A stretch of DNA of 64,000 nucleotides from contig OY821787.1 of the NCBI GenBank assembly GCA_963682175.1, positions 18,826,501-18,890,500 on the forward strand, written 5' to 3'. Shown one piece after another: positions 56,046 through 64,000 of this stretch (position 1 is the first letter of the stretch; the number at the start of each line of letters is the position of its first letter). A program made the position numbers and the translations under genes. Below the pieces are notes generated by a model. It did not search any database. It had not been told where the DNA came from and saw only the letters and a list, made by a program, of their open reading frames with translations. This DNA comes from Triglochin maritima. Taxonomy: Eukaryota; Streptophyta; Magnoliopsida; Alismatales; Juncaginaceae.

Positions 56046-59000
56046 TTAAATCCAGTGCTTACCAAACAGCTCCGGATACGACTTCCGAACTTCCTCCTCA
56101 ACCTCCCAAGTAGCCTCTCGCTCAGAGTGATGCTGCCACCTGACCTTAACCATAGGAATCGTCCTCCTCCTGAGCTGGTGATCCATCCGATCCACAATCT
56201 CCACCGGTCTCTCCTCAAGAGACAAATCCTGCTGGATCTCTGGAATCTCAATCTGAATCACGTGAGAAGGATCTGACACGTACTCCCTCAGCATCGAAAC
56301 GTGGAAGACGTTATGAAGACCAGAAAACTGTGGCGGCAACGCAATCCGGTAGGCGACCTCTCCAACTCGGTCCAAAATCTCGAACGGCACAATGTACCTC
56401 AGACTGAGCTTCCCTTTCTTCCCGAATCTCATCACCCCATGCGACGGTGAAATCTTCAGAAAGACATGATCGCCAACCTCAAAAGTCAACACTCGCCTAC
56501 GCCGATCCGCGTAGCTCTTCTGCCTGCTCTGAGCTGTCGCTAGTCGCTGCCTGATCACATCAACCTTTTCAGCATACGTCTGTATAATCTCAGGCCCGAC
56601 TAACTGCCTCTCGCCTACCTCACTCTAGTACACCGGTGATCTGCAAGGTCTCCCGTACAAAGCCTCGTACGGCGCCATCCCAATACTCGCATGGTAGCTG
56701 TTGTTGTAGGCGAACTCGATCAACGGCAAGTGCTCATCCCAGTTCCCTGCCCAATCCAGAGTGCACACTCTCAGCATGTCCTCTAACGTCTGAATGGTCC
56801 TCTCTGATTCACCGTCTGTCTGCGGGTGAAATGCTGTACTGAACTTCAGACGAGTACCCAGAGCATGCTGCAAACTCCCCCAGAATCTGGAAGTGAACCT
56901 CGGATCTCGATCTAAAATGATGCTCACTGGCACCCCATGCAGTCTGATGATCTCCTCAATATACAATCTCGCAAGACCCTCCAAAGGTAGAGTAGTCCGG
57001 ATGGCCAGAAAATGTGCCGATTTGGTCAGTCGATCGACTATAACCCAAATTACGTCATGAGAGCTCCTCGTCTTCGGCAACCCGGTGACGAAATCCATCG
57101 TCACGTGCTCCCACTTCCACTCAGGTAGCTCTATACTCTGCATCGGTCCCGCTGGTCTCTGGTGCTCGATCTTCGCCTGCTGGCAAACCAAACACCTAGC
57201 CACAAAATCAGCCACATCACGCTTCATCCCTCGCAACCAGAAGTTCCGCTGCAGATCCTTATACATCTTCGTACTCCCCGGGTGAATGGAATATCAGGCT
57301 CGGTGTGCCTCCTCCATGATGTCATCTCTCAGCGCATCGACCTTCGGCACCCAGATCCGACTCCTGAACGTCAGACCTCCATCCACTCCCATAGTGAAGT
57401 CCGACCCATCTCTGGCAGCTGACTGTAGCAGACTAGTCAAATCTTCGTCCCTGTGCTAAGCCTGGACAACTCGACTGACGGTCTGCGGCTCACTCGAAGA
57501 CCCGCAATCACTGCTCCACCCGAGCTCTCGGTGAACGACCTCCACTCTGACAATGTCTCGAGTAGCCTCCACTCCTGAATACACAAACTCGCAGCTGACA
57601 CCTCCACCTTCCTGCTCAGCGCGTCTGCAACTGAATTTGCCTTCCCCGGATGATCGGAGATGGTGAAATCAAAATCCTTAATCAGCTCAAGTCATCTGCG
57701 CTGCCTCATATTCAGCTCCTTCTGTGAAAACAGGTACTTCAGACTCTGATGATCCGTGAAGACTTCGAACCGCTCACCATACAAATAGTGACGCCAAATC
57801 TTCAGAGCATGGACCACGGCTGCCAACTCTAGATCGTGAGTGGGGTAATTCTTCTCGTGCACCTTCAGCTGCCTCGAAGCATACGCCACCACCTGCCCGT
57901 GCTTCATCAGTACACAACCCAAACCAACACCTGAGGCGTCGCTGTAAATCACATAACCTCCGCTACCGCTGGGAAGAGTCAGAACTGGAGCAGTCGTCAA
58001 CCGACTCTTCAGTTCCTGAAAACTGTCCTCGCAATTCTAGGACCAAACAAACTTCACTCCTTTCTTCGTCAGCGCTGTCAGTGGTGAAGCAAGTCTCGAG
58101 AAGTCTTTGATGAACCGACGGTAATAACCCGCCAATCCAACAAAACTCCTAATCTCAGTCACACTCGTCGGGGCTCTCCATTGCGTCACTGCCTCGACCT
58201 TCGCTGGATCCACTGATATCCCAGCTCCTGACACGATATGCCCCAAAAATGCTACACTGTGAAGCCAGAACTCGCACTTTGAAAACTTGGCATACAACTG
58301 CTGATCTCTCAGAATGCCAAGTACAATTCTCAGAAGCTCCCGGTGCTGATCTATATCTGGTGAATAGACTAAAATATCGTCCACGAAGACAATCACGAAA
58401 CGGTCGACATACTGACTGAAAGTCCTATTCATCAGATCCATAAATGTTGCAGGCGCGTTCGTCAACCCGAACGACATCACCAGAAACTCAAAGTGCCCGT
58501 ACCTCGTTCGAAAAGCTGTCTTCTGAACATCTGCCTCTCTGATCCTCAACTGATGGTACCCAGATCGCAGATCAATCTTCGAGAACACCTTCGCTGACTG
58601 CAACTGGTCAAACAGGTCCTCGATCCTGGGCAAAGGATACTGATTCCTCATAGTAACCTTATTCAGCATCCGGTAATCTATACACATCCTCAACGAGCCG
58701 TCCTTCTTCTTTACAAACAAAATCGGCGCACCCCACGGTGAGACACTAGGTCGGATAAACCCAGTATCCATCGGATGCTGCAACTGCTTCTTCAGCTCCG
58801 CCAACTCTGCAGGCGCCATCCTGTACGGAGCCTTCGACTGCGGTGTAGCCCCAGCTACCAAATCAATGCCGAACTCTATCTCTCTGTGAGGTGGCAGACC
58901 GGAGACATCATCAGCAAACACCTCGGGAAAATCCTGAACAATCTCAATGTCCTCCAGCCTCCTCAACTCCGGATTTGGAACTACCAAGGTGGCTACAAAA

Positions 59001-60463
59001 GCCCTGCAACCCTGCTGAATCAACTTCTGAGCTCTAACAGAAGAAACAACCAACCGACCTCCGCGGTCCTTCAATCCTCTGATCAGAAGATCAGGCAAAC
59101 CCTGCCTCGGAATCAAAATCTTCTTATCACGGCATAAGACTCGAACGTCATACTGGGACAACCAATCCATTCCGAGTATAACATCGAAGTCCACCATCGG
59201 TAGCAAGACCAGGTCAGCCAGAAATTCCTGGTCTCCCGAAGCAATCGTGGTGCCGGGAAGAAATCTCCCCACAGTGCCCACCAAACCCAGGGGTGTGCTG
59301 ACTTCCAAAGTGGCAGTCAACATCGCAGGGGTAAGGCCTAACACGCCCGCAAACTGCTCAGAGATAAACGAGTGTGTGGCCCCAGAGTCGAACAACACCC
59401 TAACTACCAAATCTGCAACAAGTAGCGTACCTTCCACCACCGTGCTGGCATCTCTAGCCTCCTCCGACTGGATAGTGAACACGCGACCTGCTCTCTTCCC
59501 CTGCTGGGGTGGTGCTGCAGAACGACTCGGACCAGGTCCACCAGCTATGGATGATCCCGGTCGAACAATAGGCCCACCCGGCCTACTCGGGCAAGAACGA
59601 ACAAAGTGACCCAGCTGGCCACAACCATGACACGCGCCAGAACGGGGTCCGCAACCGCGTCCCGGATGAACTCCACCACACTGCCTGCACTGCCCAGCCT
59701 GCGGTGGTCCACCTCCGTCAATCCGAGGCCTCTTGCCTGGATTCCCTGACAACTGACTCCCCGGACGCACTCCGGTCTTCACCTGCGACCTCCTAGCCTC
59801 CTCAATGTCCTGGCTGTCCTGATCCATGATGGTCGCGAACTTCACAGCGTCTGCTAACGTCTGTGGCATGCTCGTGGTAACACGGGCCCTCCGAGCCCTC
59901 TGCTCCTGCGTCACATAAATCTCTGGATAGTATCGCTCCAAAGCGTGAAATTTGCTGATGTAGGCAGCCAGAGTCATGTCCCTCTACTCTAAAGCCAGGA
60001 ACTCCTCTCTCTTCCTGTCGCGGGCGTACTGCGGAAAGTACTGCTGGTTGAACTCCACCAGGAACTCCTCCCAGCTCAACTCCTCACTGTCCTCGAACAC
60101 CACAGCAGAGGTGGATCTCCACCAGTTGGCTGCGCCGCCGTCCAACACGTAGGTGGCCAGATCCACCTTCCTCTCAGGAGGACACCCAATCGCCCGAAAT
60201 ATCTTCTGGATCTTAAAGACCCAGTCCTCTGCTGCCTCAGGGTCGCCGCTACCATCGAAGGATGGGGGATGCTGACGAATAAACTGATCCAACACTGCGC
60301 CCGCTCCTCCCTGCTCAGCCTGGGCAGATTGGCGCTCGAGAATCTCGCCCAATCTACCCAACGTGCCCTGGAGCGCCCTCAGCTCCTCTCCTCTACTCCC
60401 CTCACCCACCTCATCACTGGTGCTACGGTCTCGGGGAGAAGGTCTCACACGCCTCGGAGCCAT
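56046..60463 (-). pseudogene. Gypsy-2 gag-pol, disrupted
   Basis: From MAPRRVRPSPRDR (60463) to PELFGK. Gag core, [14 protein letters not shown] knuckle (near 59610), protease FDSGATHSF (near 59375), [11 protein letters not shown] (near 58380), RNase H, integrase (CLVCQQ, MDF, HPQTDG) and degenerate chromodomain are all recognisable. Stops: TAG near 59981 (after gag), TAG near 58034, TGA near 57689, TAG near 57458, TGA near 57290 and TAG near 56622. An in-frame loss of about 33 bp sits in gag near 59880 (RARKFVQGL shortened). Most stops are CAG-to-TAG or TGG-to-TAG/TGA. The protein is not functional. Confidence 0.92.
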
Positions 60464-60559
60464 CTACACAGGAGACACAAAACATGAATGAGAACAATGC
60501 ATGCATGATTGACACAACTCTAAGGGTGGTTCCATTGGACGAAGACACTGAAACTGACC

Positions 60560-60571
60560 GCTCTGATACCA
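60560..60571 (-). other. Gypsy-2 primer-binding site (tRNA-iMet type)
   Basis: GCTCTGATACCA on the plus strand, reverse complement of TGGTATCAGAGC, three bases from the LTR. Confidence 0.9.
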
Positions 60572-60574
60572 AGT

Positions 60575-62270
60575 TGTAACGTCCTCAAACACAGCAGAAA
60601 ATTTCAAATTTAAATCATACAATCAACGAGGACATTACGAAAGAAATACACACACTGGTGCACCAACATATAATATATATATGTGAACGAGTTTACAAAA
60701 GAATGTGATTACATCAAAAGATCATATACATAAAATATACACAAGTAATCACAACCACCTCAAAATATAGGGAAGCAGGATCAGGTCTCGAGCGCTCCCT
60801 CCGCCGTCGCCACCCACCTAACGTCGCTCTCGGCCTGAAAACAGACAATGAATGCCTGAGTTTCCAGGAGGAAACCCAGTATGCCAAACCCTAACACATA
60901 TATGGACAGAATGAAATGTGCAAAGAAACGTACAACACCACAACTGATACACCCGCTAACTTCCCGGGACCTCTCTCCCGGCCATAGCCCAACAACACGG
61001 GTCTCAAGGGTCCTCTCACCCCAACCCACCAACACACGTGCACACAAGGCACCGCCGGTCCAAAACACGGCCAACCAACCCCCTCATTGCCTCAGTATTA
61101 CCGGAGCCTCGGTTTTGCATCATTCGCCGGAGCCAAGACTTTGCCTCATTTGCTGGAGCCACGGCTTTGCCTCATTCGCCGGAGCCACGGCCACAAAATC
61201 ACAATCCACCTCCACGTGTCACCACTAATCGCTATAGGGCCGGAATGTCTGTGTCGTCGCCCCAAAAGGGCCGGAGACCCGTTGCCTTCTAGCCAACCAA
61301 TAGCAACACACACACACACACACAAAAACAGTGCAAAACGGTCGAACGAAAACTGGCTTTCGGTGTCCGATCCTCACCCAGAGAACTGGCCCAACCGAAA
61401 AACCCGCCAAACGGTCGACCGACAAAGGGGTCCCGGTCGACCGAAAAGCACCAGTAGAAATCCATTTTCGCAAACAACAGTAAAACGGTCGAACAACCGA
61501 ACCCTATCGGTTGACCGAAAACCACCAGTAGAACTCATCCAGAGTCCACACTTCACGGTCGACCGACACCACATGTCTGGTCGACCGGCCATTAAGTTAA
61601 CTTAAACGTCGGTCGAATGAGTCAAACAGGCGGTCGACCGTTTAGATGGTCAACGCCCCAACCGACATACAACAGTACTTTCGGTCGACCGGCAAAGGGG
61701 TCCCGTTCGACCGAAAATACACAGGACGTCTTTCTCTCGCTAAAATTGCACAACCGGTCGACCGCCCAAAGGGCATCGTTCGACCGGTGCGAGTGATTCG
61801 CCCAAAATACACTACAACTGGTCGACCGAACCAAAACACCGGTCGATCGTTTATAGTTCAGAAACGGCTGTGCAGGTCCGACGAGCCCGAAAGGGCCTAC
61901 CGTCGACCGCTCCCACTCCCACACTAACAATAGGTGAGCTTGAAAGCAAGTTTGGCATACCTTAAGGCTTGAAGAAAAGGCTCTAACTCCGAGGAACCTC
62001 CGATCAACTCAACTCGGCAGCAACCCGAGCTCCTTCGGCGACTCCAACTCCACGCACGACGCCGACTCTTCCACTGACGAGAGAGAGACGAGTTTAGAGG
62101 GAGAGAGAGTGAATGAGAGAGAGGAGGTCGTGAGAAAGAGAGAGAGAGAGAGAGAGTAAAACCAACCTTTATATACAAATCTCCCACTCGATCTCAGCCG
62201 TCCATCTCAAACCATCACTAATCCTCCCCTAAACACAATTAAGAACAGTAAGCAAGGTTAGGATATAACA
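60575..62270 (-). repeat. Gypsy-2 5' LTR
   Basis: 1696 bp, partner of 54293-56011. Its palindrome array is at 61336-61855 and it has a (CA)n run at 61307-61324 that is shorter in the partner. It ends TATAACA before TSD GTTCT. Confidence 0.92.
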
Positions 62271-62275
62271 GTTCT

Positions 62276-63631
62276 CGTGAACCTCATCATTACGGTGATA
62301 ATCAAAAGACTCAAGAAGTGCTTAAAACGTAGTGTTCTTTAGTTCTATACAAGAACTCTCTGACTGACTAATCCAAAAAAAAAACTCTGGAATTCACCTG
62401 AAAGAATATAACATTAGAACTGTGTTCAGCTGTCTGGCAGCTGCAATAGCCTAGTTCTTCTTGCCTAGTGTATCATCCAGCAAAAACATATAAGCACTGA
62501 GTGTAAGTTATAACTTATAATATAACAATAAGACGGTATCAATCACGACTTTGATTAATTATTGATATTTTAACACAACAATTGACAAGTCTCATCTGAA
62601 TCAACATAGTTGCCCTTACATTGAATGCAGGAGCTCCTTGTAAAAGCTCCGTCAGATTATGCATGTGAGGCGTTTCAAACCCAGTGTAATGAACTTCCAA
62701 ATCATCCCGCAAAGGAAATGTGCATTTAATGATGGGACAACATTATCAAACTTGGGAACTAGTATTCTTCTTATCCAAAGTCTTGTTCACTTGAGTCATG
62801 TTATAAAGAGGAAAAAGTACCTATAAATGGGACAGAAAAAAATCCTATTAGGTTAACTGCCATCCAACCATTACGTAACGAGAAAAACTAAGATACTATA
62901 AATTAAATGTACGTGCAATGCATACAAATTAATCTCAAGCTGGCAATAAAATAATAACAGTTGAGAATTTATATCGTTCAAAAGATTGAAATCGTCTTGG
63001 ATGCCATATGCAGTTCCCAAGAACCAAGATCATTCCGCAAGCCAGAAGCGAGAAGAGCATTATTGTGAAAAGTGGAATCTTGTTACCTTAATAAACTTAA
63101 GGAAAGGCCTTCTTCATCAGCAATATAAAAGAAAATATGGGCCGGATTAAATCGCTCTTCATCTGGATTGGACCTACAAGGACCACACGAACCCACAGAT
63201 AAATTTAATTAGAAAACAACTTTTCAAGGTTTTCTAAGAAAATTAACACATGTTAGAAAAGCTAGGACAGTAAGGAACAAGTTTGGGAAATAAGGTACAG
63301 TAGAATAAGTTATGGAAGTAAAATTATCCATAAGGAATTTATTTTGAAATTATATTATTGAACTCCTTTGTCTATGACATGTGTCAATTTAATTATCAAG
63401 TTGCAATACAAGGTTCTTTTTAGCGTTACAGCAATCAAAAGTTGTAGAACTAGTTTTAGGTTTATAATACTTCTCTCTTAGAGCTTTGAGACGTTTGGAA
63501 TCTTTGGATTTGATTGTACTGACTATACCTAAGCATAATTGAAAACATTTATCTTTTGTTATTTGTGATAATTGAAATTTGAAAACATTTATCTAACAAA
63601 GAGAAGATAAGGTACAAATTCTCTATTGTAC
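62276..63631 (-). other. GCS1 introns right of gypsy-2
   Basis: Between exons 4, 3, 2 and 1 of the GCS1 relic the sequence is AT-rich intron. I see no further element in it. Confidence 0.6.
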
Positions 63632-63890
63632 TTCTCATTATCCACATTAACTCGAACCGCCCAATCTCCTCCGTATCCACTGCCAGCTCTTTTGCTCTTC
63701 AGAAAATCAGTTAACGTCAATCCGTGATCAACCAACAATTGATGCCCATAATCTCGCCCGTTGTGTTCCAACCATCGGTATGTCTTCAGTTTATCTGAAT
63801 CCTGACACATGTGTGGCAAGAAGTATTGCCCATCCTTCGTGCCAATCCACATCAAACCAGCAATCAATGATGTGTGGCAAGAAGTATTGG

Positions 63891-64000
63891 ATGTCGACCT
63901 ACAAGCCAGGTCTTTATAGCTTTAAACCCGCATAGGAATTAGGAATTTAACCAACAAGGCAACTCCTATGATTTGCATCTAAATAAAATAAATAACAGCA
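63891..64000. other. Upstream flank of the visible GCS1 exons
   Basis: Possibly the degraded start of exon 1 (a minus-strand KPGL-like trace near 63920 with a stop). Nothing firm. Confidence 0.3.

Larger units (their letters stand above)
54293..62270 (-). mobile_element. Gypsy-2: degenerate chromovirus in a GCS1 intron
   Basis: A 7978-bp minus-strand element with TSD GTTCT (54288-54292, 62271-62275). On its own strand: LTR 62270-60575, primer site, gag-pol relic, purine-rich AGGAGGGTGGATT (56024-56012), LTR 56011-54293. The LTRs differ by a few percent and one indel of about 30 bp. It is related to gypsy-1 and gypsy-3 but forms a distinct subfamily (protease DSG, extended gag N-terminus, shorter LTRs). 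It lies in the same orientation as GCS1. Confidence 0.93.
48735..63890 (-). pseudogene. GCS1: Alpha-glucosidase I (mannosyl-oligosaccharide glucosidase), decayed and split by retrotransposons
   Basis: Glucosidase I (GH63) removes the outer glucose from N-glycans in the ER. Minus-strand exons: (1) about 63868-63632, GLMWIG, EHNGRDYG, SGYGGDWAVRVNV; (2) 63173-62996, FNPAHIFFYIADEEG, NNALLASGLRNDLGSWELH; (3) 62706-62620, DLEVHYTGFETPH; (4) 62464-62398, RLLQLPDS, SSNVIFFQ; (5) 54048-53952, VVHMSFLSG, ERINNLHG; (6) 48817-48735, HLEKKHKQF, YNLTDK. Splice phases agree across all joins. Gypsy-2 sits between exons 4 and 5, copia between 5 and 6. Lesions: an in-frame TAA near 63083, a two-base loss in exon 4, non-canonical sites at the exon 2 donor (AC) and exon 3 acceptor (GG), and scrambled sequence upstream of 63868. 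The catalytic C-terminal half is not in the window. Identification rests on remembered family sequence. It resembles Arabidopsis AT1G67490. Confidence 0.82.

Overview
This window reads as nuclear DNA of a flowering plant, most likely a eudicot. It is dominated by plant transposable elements (Ty3/gypsy chromoviruses, a Ty1/copia element, CACTA transposons, a gag-only LTR element and a TRIM-like repeat). These sit in and between the decayed remains of two host genes. I found no rRNA, tRNA, CRISPR or prokaryotic gene organisation. The only long uninterrupted coding regions belong to retrotransposons.

Host framework: positions 1-1467 (+) are the 3' part of an F-box/kelch-repeat gene with stops and frameshifts. 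Between about 63890 and 48735 (-) lie six recognisable exons of alpha-glucosidase I (GCS1, N-glycan trimming in the ER), also with lesions. From memory these correspond to the Arabidopsis neighbours AT1G67480 and AT1G67490, so the window looks like a conserved gene pair pushed about 47 kb apart by transposons, with both members dead here. Two GCS1 introns each hold a retrotransposon with a target-site duplication (gypsy-2 and the copia element). Its downstream half, with the catalytic domain, is not visible.

Transposon layout: (1) 1805-2879, LTR fragment. (2) 3651-12709, gypsy-1: complete, apparently identical 2238-bp LTRs, TSD ACAGG, intact 1469-aa gag-pol. (3) 13481-23344, a long inverted-repeat element split by CACTA-1 (14178-23281, TSD ATA). 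CACTA-1 carries a tnp2-type transposase relic and a ten-exon gene joining a plant transposase-24-like region to a ULP1-type protease. (4) 25297-31581, CACTA-2, a 5'-truncated sister copy. (5) 31582-34281, repeats including a TRIM-like element and a palindrome array. (6) 34282-40742, an Athila/Tat-like gag-only element with two dissimilar LTRs and a tRNA-Asp-type primer site. (7) 40743-48613, gypsy-3: degenerate, without its 5' LTR, carrying a solo LTR. (8) 49510-53693, copia, with an internal inversion replacing the integrase core. (9) 54293-62270, gypsy-2, minus strand, degenerate.

The most striking unexplained signal is the palindrome CGGTCGACCG and its half-site TTCGACCG. It recurs roughly 10-20 times within about 0.5 kb in every gypsy LTR here, in both orientations, including diverged ones. 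All positions come from reading by eye; identities are estimates, not alignments.
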